From NCBI GenBank assembly GCA_016256075.1, contig SDVU01000023.1:1-28104 (forward strand): DNA of 28,104 bases. The letters are read 5' to 3'. Below, one piece after another: positions 1 through 8,011 of the stretch (the first letter of the stretch is position 1; each line of letters starts with the position of its first letter). Under the pieces are notes generated by a model, which had not been told where the DNA came from, made no database searches, and saw only the letters and a program-made list of their open reading frames with translations. A program made the position numbers and the translations under genes. Source of the DNA: Dictyocoela muelleri. Its lineage: Eukaryota > Microsporidia.

Positions 1-146
1 AAATTTAAGCTTTCAATATAAATCAAATTTAAGCTTTCAATATAAATCAAATTTAAGCTTTCAATATAAATCAAATTTAAGCTTTCAATATAAATCAAAT
101 TAAAGCTTTCAATATAAATCAAATTAAAGCTTTCAATATAAATCAA
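1..146. repeat. 24-bp tandem repeat (about 6 copies)
   Basis: A unit of 24 bp containing the core AAGCTTTCAATATAAATC repeats head to tail about six times. The first four copies carry AAATTTAAGC and the last two AAATTAAAGC, so a variant has spread within the array. It continues off the left edge. It lies on the 3' side of the ribosomal protein gene. It is a minisatellite; no coding potential is seen. Confidence 0.92.
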
Positions 147-159
147 ACAACAAACAAGA

Positions 160-365
160 ATAAAATTATATAAAGAATAAGAATTATAAAGATAAGAATT
201 ATAAAGAATAATAATTATAAGGAATGAGAATTATAAGGAATAAGAATTATAAGGAATAAGAATTATAAGGAATAAGAATTATAAGGAATAAGAATTATAA
301 AGAATAAGAATTATAAAGAATAAGGATTATAAAGAATAAGGATTATAGAATTATAAAGAATAAAA
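160..365. repeat. 16-bp tandem repeat downstream of RPL8
   Basis: A 16-bp unit, AAGGAATAAGAATTAT with A/G variants, repeats about a dozen times and stops about ten bases short of the RPL8 stop codon. The array therefore starts almost at the 3' end of the gene, leaving little room for a 3' UTR outside the repeat. The unit differs from the neighbouring 24-bp array. Confidence 0.9.
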
Positions 366-375
366 AAATCCAACT

Positions 376-1116
376 TTATTTCCTGACTTTAGACGAACCT
401 TTTTTCTTACCAGTTCTTCTGGCACCAACAAGACCAACTCGTGCATTAATAGGAGTATGTTTTGAAACAGTACTTGGATGACCAATATGTTGGAAATTAC
501 CACCTCCATGAGGATGATCAACAGGATTCATAGCAACACCTCTCACAACTGGCCACCTACCTCTCTTATATTTATGCTTTTTAGCCGCATTACCCGCTTT
601 AAGCAAAGGCTTATCTAACTTGCCACCACCAGCAACTACACCAATCACACATCTTGCCTTATCACTAACATTAACCATCGTACCTGACCGCAACGTCAAT
701 GTAACAATCTTAGAATCTTCATTATAATGACTTACAATCACATAACTCCCACTACTCATCGCATATCGACCCCCGTCAAAAGGATTTTTTTCAACAAAAG
801 AAACGTATGAACCAACAGGAACATCTTTCAATTGAACACAATTGCCAATATCATAGTCTGCATCTTGACCAAACATAATTTCTTTACCTTTATGCATGCC
901 TTCAGTTGCAACTATCAAAGCGTCATGACGTTTACCTTCAGTCTCAATTGCAATTCTTGCAAGCGGTGCACTTCGGCCAGGTTCATGTACTATTTCTTTG
1001 ATAGTACCAGTAAAGTTACCTTTCATTTTGGGTAGAGACACCTTACCTTTCTTGTAGATATTGGTTGGTATTCTGTGAGGCTTTGCTGATCTTACTGCAC
1101 GAATTATTTTTCCCAT
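376..1116 (-). CDS. RPL8: Large-subunit ribosomal protein uL2 (RPL8), microsporidian type
   Basis: This 246-residue protein is the universal large-subunit protein uL2 (eukaryotic L8), which binds 23S-like rRNA near the peptidyl-transferase centre and acts in the cytoplasmic 60S subunit. The start MGKIIRAVR, the OB/SH3-like core around residues 30-150 and the hallmark VDHPHGGG loop at about residues 199-206 are all present; His in this loop is the conserved functional residue of the family. The C-terminus is basic (RRTGKKKGSS). Length fits the family and no intron is present. The ATG is supported by homology and by CCC on the coding strand 7-9 nt upstream. The TAA stop is overlapped by AATAAA, a probable polyadenylation signal. 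Function is established for the family; the gene looks intact. Confidence 0.98.
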   Translation of the reverse strand: MGKIIRAVRSAKPHRIPTNIYKKGKVSLPKMKGNFTGTIKEIVHEPGRSAPLARIAIETEGKRHDALIVATEGMHKGKEIMFGQDADYDIGNCVQLKDVPVGSYVSFVEKNPFDGGRYAMSSGSYVIVSHYNEDSKIVTLTLRSGTMVNVSDKARCVIGVVAGGGKLDKPLLKAGNAAKKHKYKRGRWPVVRGVAMNPVDHPHGGGNFQHIGHPSTVSKHTPINARVGLVGARRTGKKKGSSKVRK

Positions 1117-1125
1117 AGTTAAGGG
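1117..1125 (-). promoter_or_regulatory. CCC start-site signal of RPL8
   Basis: GGG on the plus strand at 1123-1125 reads CCC on the coding strand, separated from the ATG by six bases in otherwise AT-only sequence. CCC/GGG motifs just upstream of the start codon are a known microsporidian expression signal. The same motif precedes the two neighbouring genes. Confidence 0.6.
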
Positions 1126-1195
1126 TTTTATCAGAATTTTTTTAAAAGTGTAAATTAAAAATCAAATAATTAATGATTGAAATAAAAAAATCAAA

Positions 1196-1325
1196 TTTAG
1201 TTTACAATTGAATTCAATTATAAATCAAATTCAATTATAAACTAAATTCAATTTAAACTAAATCAATTATAAACTAAATTCAATTTAAACTAAATCAATT
1301 ATAAACTAAAACAATTTAATACAAA
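1196..1325. repeat. Degenerate tandem repeat upstream of RPL8
   Basis: Variants of AAATTCAATTTAAACTA and AAATCAATTATAAACTA alternate several times, giving a compound period of roughly 32 bp. It is AT-only apart from scattered C. It lies about 80 bases upstream of the RPL8 start, beyond the presumed core promoter. Confidence 0.75.
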
Positions 1326-1867
1326 TAATAAAAACTTAAAATAGTTTCTATTATTCCCGACTCGCAGAGTTGTCACCAATCTTAATCTTTAGACCTTAAT
1401 TTTAAAATTATGAATCACTCTTAAGCTACCCAGAAGTTCAGATGTATCACGATTTTAATTTTTATCAAAATTTGATTCAAATAATGATTCTATTAAGATT
1501 TTAATTTTTTAAGATTTTAATTTTTATCAAAATTTGATTCAAATAATGATTTTTTAAGATTTTAATTTTTATTCATCGTAGTCTTAAATACCTCAACAAT
1601 AGTTATCATTTAAACATCAACAAAGAATTAATACAACATCGATAAGAATCAATTTAAAATTTAACTGATGAAAAATAATCGATTATAAAAATTTATCAAT
1701 TTTTAAAATTACCTATAAGAAATCCGTTCTTAATGTTAAAAATTATTAATAAAAACGCGTTTTTAATGTTAAAAAAATATCAAAAGATAAATATTTAAAT
1801 TATCCATAATAAAGAGTTAATATAATTATTTTTATCTAAAATGACTAAAAAGAGTAAAACATTTTTA
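1326..1867. other. Non-coding AT-rich spacer with a local duplication
   Basis: No ORF worth naming is present. A segment of about 39 bp with the core ATCAAAATTTGATTCAAA occurs at about 1451-1489 and again at about 1512-1550; the core is itself palindromic. At 1750-1765 a perfect 16-bp palindrome is centred on ACGCGT. No RNA gene was recognised. Confidence 0.6.
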
Positions 1868-2270
1868 TTAATAAATTCTTAATAAATTCTTAATAAATTA
1901 ATAAATTCTTATTAATGATTAAGTTAATTAATTCTTAATAACTTAATGATTAAGTTAATTAAATTAACTTAATTTAATTAATGATTAGGTTAATTAATTC
2001 TTAATAAATTAATGATTAAGTTAATTAAATTAAGTTAATAAATTAATAAATTAAATTAATTAAATTAAGTTAATTAAATTAATTTATTAAGAATTTATTA
2101 ACTTAATCATTAATAAGAATTTATTAATTTAATCATTAAGTTAATTTATTAAGAATTTATTAAGAATTTATTAAATTAATCATTAATTTATTAAGAATTA
2201 ATTAACTTAATCATTAAGTTAATTTATTAAGAATTTATTAAGAATTTATTAAATTAATCATTAATAAATA
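1868..2270. repeat. AT-only inverted repeat of about 400 bp
   Basis: The left half carries AATGATTAAGTTAATT and TAATAAATTCTTAATAAA motifs. From about 2060 the right half carries their reverse complements, AATTAACTTAATCATT and TTTATTAAGAATTTATTA. The outermost 30 or so bases of the two arms match almost perfectly. The centre is near 2045. Almost no G or C is present outside ATGATTAAG-type words. The block ends about ten bases before the start of the next gene, so it forms that gene's upstream region. Confidence 0.8.
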
Positions 2271-2272
2271 TA

Positions 2273-2283
2273 CCCTTAATCCC
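2273..2283 (+). promoter_or_regulatory. Double CCC start-site signal
   Basis: TACCCTTAATCCC lies directly in front of the ATG at 2284, with CCC at 2273-2275 and again at 2281-2283. In a spacer almost free of C this is conspicuous, and it matches the known microsporidian CCC signal. It also supports that ATG as the true start. Confidence 0.6.
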
Positions 2284-2841
2284 ATGAAAATCGAAGAAAT
2301 TTATAAAAAACTTTTCAACGAATACAAAGTAGGTCAAAAAGAAATATTCACAGATAACTTCAATAACGAACAAATTTATTATCAGACAAAAGAATTGATT
2401 GATTTTATAATCAGCGATTCTAAAAAGATATTAAAAAATAAAACTTATAAAGAAGATACACGATGGAGTAAAGTTGAATCTCATAAAGTTGAATCTCATA
2501 AAGTTGAATCTCATAAAGTTGCATCTCATAAAGTTGAAGATAATAAAGTTGAAGATAATGAATTAGAATCTCATAAAGTTGAATCTATAAATAATGATGG
2601 TGATATTGATGATGATGATGTTAAAATTGATAATGATGATTCTAACAATTTAGATGATGATGAATCTAACAATTTAGAAGATGATGAAACGGACTTGTCT
2701 GAAGAAAATGAATATTCTTTAAATGAAATAAATAGTATACCATCGTCAGCTTTTCTTAAAAAATTAGACGAAAAATGTAGTTCTAAAAGACGTGATGACG
2801 AGTTAAGTGAAGAATTGAATTCTGATGATTTTGAATATTAA
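2284..2841 (+). CDS. Acidic repeat protein of unknown function
   Basis: A 185-residue protein that I do not recognise. Residues 1-57 are mixed-charge and probably helical (starting MKIEEIYKKLFNEY). Residues about 62-100 are a pentapeptide repeat of KVESH with decayed copies (KVASH, KVEDN), encoded by a 15-bp minisatellite. Residues about 103-140 are very acidic (runs of D and E with SNNLDDDE repeated). The C-terminal 40 residues contain AFLKKLDEKCSSKRR followed by an acidic tail. There is no signal peptide or membrane segment, so a soluble nuclear or cytoplasmic protein is likely. Two CCC motifs precede the start and AATAAA follows the TAA immediately, so it is probably a real, expressed gene. 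It could be an acidic chaperone-like or chromatin/nucleolar protein, but that is a guess from composition. Confidence 0.8.
   Translation: MKIEEIYKKLFNEYKVGQKEIFTDNFNNEQIYYQTKELIDFIISDSKKILKNKTYKEDTRWSKVESHKVESHKVESHKVASHKVEDNKVEDNELESHKVESINNDGDIDDDDVKIDNDDSNNLDDDESNNLEDDETDLSEENEYSLNEINSIPSSAFLKKLDEKCSSKRRDDELSEELNSDDFEY
2470..2590 (+). repeat. In-frame 15-bp minisatellite encoding KVESH
   Basis: The unit AAAGTTGAATCTCAT is repeated in frame inside the acidic-protein gene. The first three copies are identical and later ones have diverged. Because the period is a multiple of three, copy-number change would leave the reading frame intact. Confidence 0.9.
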
Positions 2842-2879
2842 AATAAAGTGAATTAAAATCATCATAATAAGGGTTATTA

Positions 2880-3080
2880 ATTAAATATCATTAATTAAAT
2901 AATAATTAAAAATCATTAATAACATTAATCATTAATAAAGTTTATTAATAAGTTTAATCATTAATAAAGTTTAATCATTAATAACTTTAATCATTAATAA
3001 AGTTTATTAATAACTTTAATCATTAATAAAGTTTATTAATAACTTTAATCATTAATAACTTTAATCATTAATAAATTAGA
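2880..3080. repeat. 30-bp AT-only tandem repeat between two genes
   Basis: A unit of about 30 bp, made of TAATCATTAATAAAGTTT and ATTAATAACTTT, is repeated about five times with partial units. It fills the gap between the 3' ends of the acidic-protein gene and BRX1, which converge. The words resemble those of the 1868-2270 inverted repeat, suggesting related spacer material. Confidence 0.85.
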
Positions 3081-3111
3081 TATACCCTTTTTAATAATCA
3101 ATTTTCTTTTA

Positions 3112-3696
3112 TTAGTCTTTATCTAACCTTTCACCTTTAAAATAGCCATTCAAAATCTTTTCAATTTTTAATGAAAATCGCGGACCCATTTCTTTTACTT
3201 CATTTTCGTTATTTTTAAATTCTACCTTATAATGTCGAAAATAAATAATTCCATTATAAAAATGGAAAGCCAAAACTCTTTCACATTCTTCTTTATTATC
3301 ACCAAAAATTTTTATTATAAGCTCTTTAAACAATTTTAAAGACTGATTTTCATCAAAATCAGAACTAAAAATGACAATAAAATTTTTATTTTTCGATGAA
3401 TTTTCTATACTTCTTATCATCCTCATTGTCATGATTTGATCAATTGCAAGTTTTATTGTTATACTATTTTTGTGTGATATCCATAAATAATTTAAACGCG
3501 ATTTTTTCTTTTTTATTGTTTCAAAGAAGAAAAGGCTTACTTCGTCGTTGATGTCTACTAGTTCTTTTAATGTTTCTAATGATTTTCGGTTGTTGAATGA
3601 TGTTTCTGATTTGCAGGATAAAATTGTTTTTAGGTCTTTTATGAGTTGTTTTGTTGTTATGTTTATCAGTTTTGAGGGTATTAGGAGTGTTGACAT
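3112..3696 (-). CDS. BRX1: Ribosome biogenesis protein BRX1 (Brix domain)
   Basis: This 194-residue protein is a reduced BRX1, a nucleolar Brix-domain factor needed for 60S subunit assembly, where the family binds pre-rRNA with EBP2. The N-terminal part (about 4-35, ILIPS-like start then LIKDLKTIL) matches the family's opening strand and helix. FFFETIKKKK at about 55-64 and NYLWIS at about 69-74 match the EAKKKQDLYMWLS region of animal BRX1. FDENQSLKLFKELIIKIFG (about 112-130) matches the FDE...LLKELLIQIF segment. The clearest match is IYFRHYKV (about 150-157) followed by EMGPRFSLKIEKIL (about 168-181), equivalent to IWFRNFQI and EIGPRFVLNLIKIF. The usual N- and C-terminal extensions are absent, in keeping with microsporidian compaction. 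CCC abuts the ATG and AATAAA overlaps the stop codon. Homology is from memory of the family, not a search. Confidence 0.88.
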   Translation of the reverse strand: MSTLLIPSKLINITTKQLIKDLKTILSCKSETSFNNRKSLETLKELVDINDEVSLFFFETIKKKKSRLNYLWISHKNSITIKLAIDQIMTMRMIRSIENSSKNKNFIVIFSSDFDENQSLKLFKELIIKIFGDNKEECERVLAFHFYNGIIYFRHYKVEFKNNENEVKEMGPRFSLKIEKILNGYFKGERLDKD

Positions 3697-3699
3697 GGG
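3697..3699 (-). promoter_or_regulatory. CCC signal abutting the BRX1 start
   Basis: GGG on the plus strand directly follows the CAT of the start codon, so the coding strand reads CCCATG. It fits the microsporidian start-site signal and fixes the start at 3696. Confidence 0.6.
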
Positions 3700-3739
3700 T
3701 TACTTTTTTATAATTAATTTTTTTGATCTATTTTTATAA

Positions 3740-4043
3740 TTAATTTTTTATATTAATTTTAAATTTGTATTAATTGTTGATCTATTTTTTTTGTATTAAT
3801 TTTTAGTATTGTTATATTAAATGTTGATAATATTTATGATTGGATTTACCCTGGTTATCACCAGTTTTTCAGACTATGAATATTAATTTTCCGGTCATAC
3901 TTATTTATTCAAAAATCCTTTTTTTTTAAATACTTTTATCAGTCAATGATCATGTAATATACACCAATTTAGCTTTTTTTTATTAAATTTATCTGTTAAA
4001 ATGAATAACGAAACATGGATAATAAAATATTTAATGATATTTA
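3740..4043. other. Non-coding AT-rich stretch
   Basis: No gene recognised. A short hairpin, CTGGT-TATC-ACCAG, occurs at about 3851-3864. The BRX1 upstream region occupies the left part. Confidence 0.5.
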
Positions 4044-4479
4044 CTTCGGTGCTACTGCATTCCATCGCCTAGAGGTTAAAATAAGGGCAATATTTTTATA
4101 TTGTTAAAAAACTCCAGATATCGACTACAGTCTAGGAAAGCGAATTTTTTAGAAAAATTTAAAATAATTTTTTAAAAAAAAGAATTAATTTTTTTTTGAT
4201 TAAAGATAGGGGTCATAAAAAATGTTCTTTTAAAGAATTATTTTGAAACATATTGATTAAAAAAATATACCAATTATTTTGAATAATATTCAAATAAAAC
4301 ATAAAGCTTAAAATTAAATTTATTAATCACCTAATTTTCACAATCTCGTTTAACGATGTCGTTTATGATTAATTCAAAATTTTGCTTCCTACACTGTAGT
4401 CGCCCAACATGGTTTTTAAAAATAAAAAAAATATATCCCGTTTTTTTAACCTCTGAGCGATTGGAGTGTAGTAGCGAAG
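4044..4479. mobile_element. Non-autonomous inverted-repeat element (MITE-like), about 430 bp
   Basis: The left arm (about 4044-4155) reads GCTACTGCATTCCATCG, AGAGGTTAAA and later CGACTACAGTCTAGGAA. The right arm (about 4376-4479), reverse complemented, reads GCTACTACACTCCAATCG, AGAGGTTAAA and CGACTACAGTGTAGGAA in the same order. The arms are each about 100 bp and imperfect, with about 220 bp of AT-rich interior lacking any ORF. This is the structure of a MITE or fold-back element. No convincing target-site duplication was found, so the family is unknown. Confidence 0.8.
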
Positions 4480-5100
4480 AATTTATTATGAATTAATTAT
4501 TTTGTAAAAAAAATTCATAATGAATTAATTTTGAATAAAATTGATGAATTAATTTTACTTAATAAATTTTAAAATTTATGATTTTACCTTTTTTCATCAC
4601 CATAAGGGTTATTTTTTTATTTTTTTTGTTGTGGAAGAAACTATCCCAGAACGAAAAAAAATAATTTAAAAAAAATAATTTGTCTAAAGACACTATATTT
4701 AATTCTTGATCGATCTTTAAAAAAATTCTCATTATCTATTAAGATTAATTATTTATCTTTAAATGTTTTATTTTTATTATTATCACACAAATTTCTTTTC
4801 AAGTTTTTAGTTTAATTATTTTTTTTATTTCTCATTCTTTCTTGTTGTAAAATATCAATTATTTCAAGTATTGTTATATTCTTTTAATTTTAGAATTTTA
4901 ATATCAGAGATATGTCTTACAAATATTTACAGTTGTTAGGATATCATTTAATTATATTATTAATTGAACAAAAAGCTTCGCTTTTTATCAAATGATTATT
5001 TTTAAATGTCAAATAATTTAAAAAAAACATTAATAATTTTTTTTTAAAATTTACATTTTATAATAATTATTTTACTCAGATTATTATATTTTTTCATTTG
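4480..5100. other. Non-coding AT-rich stretch
   Basis: No gene or repeat family recognised. A short perfect hairpin with stem AAAAAGC and loop TTC is at about 4969-4985. Long T and A runs dominate. Confidence 0.5.
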
Positions 5101-6180
5101 GGCGCTTATTCAAAATTTGGGTTTTTTTTTAATTTTAAAAATTCTGAATAAAAAGGAGACATACCCCAATATAATATAATATAAAATCCTTTTATGATTA
5201 TATTTTCTTAAATCAAGAGGATGCTTTTTTTGAAGAATTTGATAATATTCAACGGGAAAAAACATGTTTTAGCTGCGTCAATACCAAAATTAGAATGAGA
5301 AAATATCAGAACAGACTAAATTATTATTATTTTTATTGTAGGCCTAGTAATAAAAAATTTATTTTAACAAGAGGAAATAGAATTGAGTAATTCAAATAAC
5401 CCCTAAGTATTTTTTGGATAGTATATGGTTTCAATATTAATTTTAATTATTGTCAAATACAACTGTTAACTTTAGTCGCACCAAATACTTTCTTGAAAAT
5501 TAAGAAAATGTTGATAGATACAATAAAGGATAAGCGAGAAAGTATATTTTTAAAAATTGGGGTTGATAATATTTTTGTACAAGTAGATGAAACTGCTATA
5601 TGCCAAGGTTGTATAATAGAAACCCCTCCACCTAAAGTTGATGATATCCAAGGAGTCCAATGGCTTGTAGGTGGTTTAGAAGTAACTAGAAATAAGCTGT
5701 GTTTTTTGGCGTATGTTCCTAAAAAAATTCACCAACTAAATATGTGATTTGTTTAGAAATGTTAGAGAAGGTTTTATGATTGTGAGTGATGGTTAACCAA
5801 GTTATCCATAGGCAGTACGGGTTTTCGGATCTGAAAATAAAATTGTACCACATAATATAGGGGTTGTTCATAATGAAGGCTATAATACCAATTTGATTGA
5901 AAGTTTATGGTATTATCTTAAATTTGAATATAAGATTAAAAAAGGGGTTCAAACTGAAAGATTGAGTGATTTTATATATGAATTTTATTTTAAGAAATAT
6001 TTTATCAAAGGACCATTTCTTCGATTAATATAGAATTTAAAAAATTATTGGAAATTATTTTTAATTAAAAAAAATACTCCCTATATTTTTAATTAGATTA
6101 TTTTTTATCAAAAAGAAACTCATCAAATTTTCATGCCCCCACCTTTGACAATTAAAAATTCCCAAATTTTGAATATGAGC
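5101..6180 (+). mobile_element. Merlin (IS1595-like) DNA transposon
   Basis: Inverted termini are seen: GCGCTTATTCAAAATTTGGG at 5102-5121 and, reverse complemented, GCTCATATTCAAAATTTGGG at 6161-6180 (17 of 20 identical). Between them is a broken transposase of the IS1595/Merlin type. The total of about 1.08 kb fits a single-gene Merlin. A matching 8-9 bp target duplication was not found. Confidence 0.85.
5215..6065 (+). pseudogene. Merlin/IS1595-type transposase, broken
   Basis: The family is a DDE transposase that cuts and joins the element's inverted ends. In order are seen an N-terminal zinc-ribbon-like part (TCFSC, then FYCRPS), the first catalytic block FVQVDETAICQG at about 5574-5610, QWLVGGLEVTRNKLCF at about 5660-5705, the second catalytic block IVSDG at about 5777-5791 and the third, NTNLIESLW, at about 5884-5910. 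The C-terminal end reads FIYEFYFKKYF. Stop codons separate several of these and at least one frame change lies between the GGLEV and SDG blocks. The longest open piece is 84 codons (5493-5747). The catalytic D, D and E are all still present, so decay is moderate. Confidence 0.85.
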
Positions 6181-6847
6181 AAGAAATCCTATATTATTTT
6201 CAAGACCGTTTCCCTCTATGAATTTATCTTACAAAAGCAAGAGAGGGTGTCTTGTTATCAACCTCTATAGATCCGTCTATTTGTAGAATATATCAGCGTG
6301 ATTCAGATTCTCTCACAACTAATTATTTATCAATGTTTATTGCAACTTTATCAATACGTCTAGTTATACTGCTATCAGATAATTAATAATTGATATTCTT
6401 TTCGTTAACTCCACAACAAGAATTCAATACCTAATCCATAGTGCTTTTTAGAATCAATGGAACATGCCCAGGTCACAATTTAAACACCTACTAAAATAAA
6501 AATTCAAAAATACATTATAAAAATTTAAAAATATATTAAAAAATTAAAAATACATTATGAAAATTACATAATTTGACTTTAATTCAGTATAAATCCAAAA
6601 ACTCGCAAAATTCAATATATTTATAGTTTTTGAAAAACAAAAAACATTTAAATGATCGTTTAATGTTTCAATTTTTATGCCATAGCTATAATGTTTCATT
6701 TTTTTTTACTGAACATATATTTTCAATAGCCTGCGTGTTTGTTTTGGTTCCCGGATCAACAAAATTATATTTATGAAATACGACATCTATAAAATATTTT
6801 CCTATAGATTTGTATACAGGCCATTTTATTCTACTACCGAAATTTCC
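6181..6847. other. Non-coding AT-rich stretch
   Basis: No coding sequence or RNA gene recognised. Around 6485-6560 near-repeats of AAAAATACATTATRAAA occur three times. It may hold further decayed transposon DNA, but nothing can be named. Confidence 0.4.
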
Positions 6848-7880
6848 GGATCATAAGGAGATGATGCCCCAAGAAAAAAAATTAAATTTTTTAATTCATT
6901 AATTGTACACGAAACCACATAAAAATTTAAATAATTGTGAAGATATAAGCATAGCTGATTATTTAATTTAAAAAATATTTATTACGATTCAATCAGTGTT
7001 TATACTTAAAGAAGATATGATACTTTATAGATTCTTAAAAACTTAACTATGTTTAAATCGAGGACCTATAAACATCACATGACCTCTTTTTCTATTTTAC
7101 ACATTAGTTTCCCTCATTGTTTAGCAATTTCCACTCATAAATCTTAAATATTATCTATTTTTAGTAGAACAGACTAATCAATCAAAACTCTTTAGCTTTG
7201 ATGGATTCATCGAAAAAACATAATAAGAATAAAATAGAATGGATTTATAGAAAGGCAGTGTCTTAAACATAATCTAACCAGATATTCCAATTAAATAAGA
7301 TTATTTGCGTCGAAGAAACGAAATAAAATCACAATGCAAAATTACACTTAAGTAGATTACAAACAGAGCCGATTGGGAAATTAATATAATGGATGATATT
7401 GCACGTTACTAAAGGCCACGCTTGTATAGTAAGTATAGAATTTTCTCCATTTAATGCAGATACTTGAGCAAGATGTACTACCCAGTTTAGTTATACATAA
7501 AGATGATATAGAAACCTACATTTTTTTATTATCGGCAAAATTAGCGTCAGTCTAACATAGATCATATATAAATTTTGTAAATAATGTAACGAGAATGCAC
7601 AAACCAAATGTTGAGAGTCACAACAATAATAATAATAAAGAAAATGAAGACACAAAGATGTATAATAAGTAAATATAAAGCCAAATATTCTGAAATATTT
7701 TTACTATAGAACCTTCAAAAAATGTTGTTTTTGAGGTGATGTTAACTCCCACAAAAATTTTTTACATTTTTTTTATTTTTCTATTTTTTCTATTATTTGA
7801 ATTTTCAATTTTTCGTTTTTTTTAATTTACATCATAAAGAGATAATTCCCCCAGGGGGGGGCATCATCACCTTATGATCC
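6848..7880. mobile_element. Non-autonomous DNA transposon, 1.03 kb, with terminal inverted repeats
   Basis: The left end GGATCATAAGGAGATGATG plus CCCC (6848-6870) is matched by the reverse complement of the right end, GGATCATAAGGTGATGATG plus CCCC (to 7880), 22 of 23 bases. Flanks are AAATTTCC at 6840-6847 and AAATTTTC at 7881-7888, a 7-of-8 match that looks like an 8-bp target-site duplication. An 8-bp duplication suggests hAT, Merlin or P type. The interior shows no transposase motif, only a microsatellite (AATAATAATAAT near 7624) and AT-rich DNA. It is probably a deletion derivative or MITE-like passenger. Confidence 0.8.
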
Positions 7881-8011
7881 AAATTTTCACCTCAAGTGAT
7901 CAACCGTCAATTTCCACATGGTGTGATCAACTACTAACCCACAGAATAATTTAATTTCAAAATTTCTGAATCAACTATCAAAAATACCCCGTAATTTAAA
8001 AATGATTATTA

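Noticed and set aside
1-365. Possible telomeric or CRISPR-type repeat array
   Set aside because: Units are directly abutting without spacers, so not CRISPR, and neither unit resembles a G-rich telomere repeat; a unique gene follows at once.
832-1035. 67-codon plus-strand ORF
   Set aside because: It lies wholly antisense to RPL8, which is certain; it is a shadow frame.
3548-3739. 63-codon plus-strand ORF
   Set aside because: Antisense to the 5' part of BRX1, with no CCC signal or polyadenylation motif.
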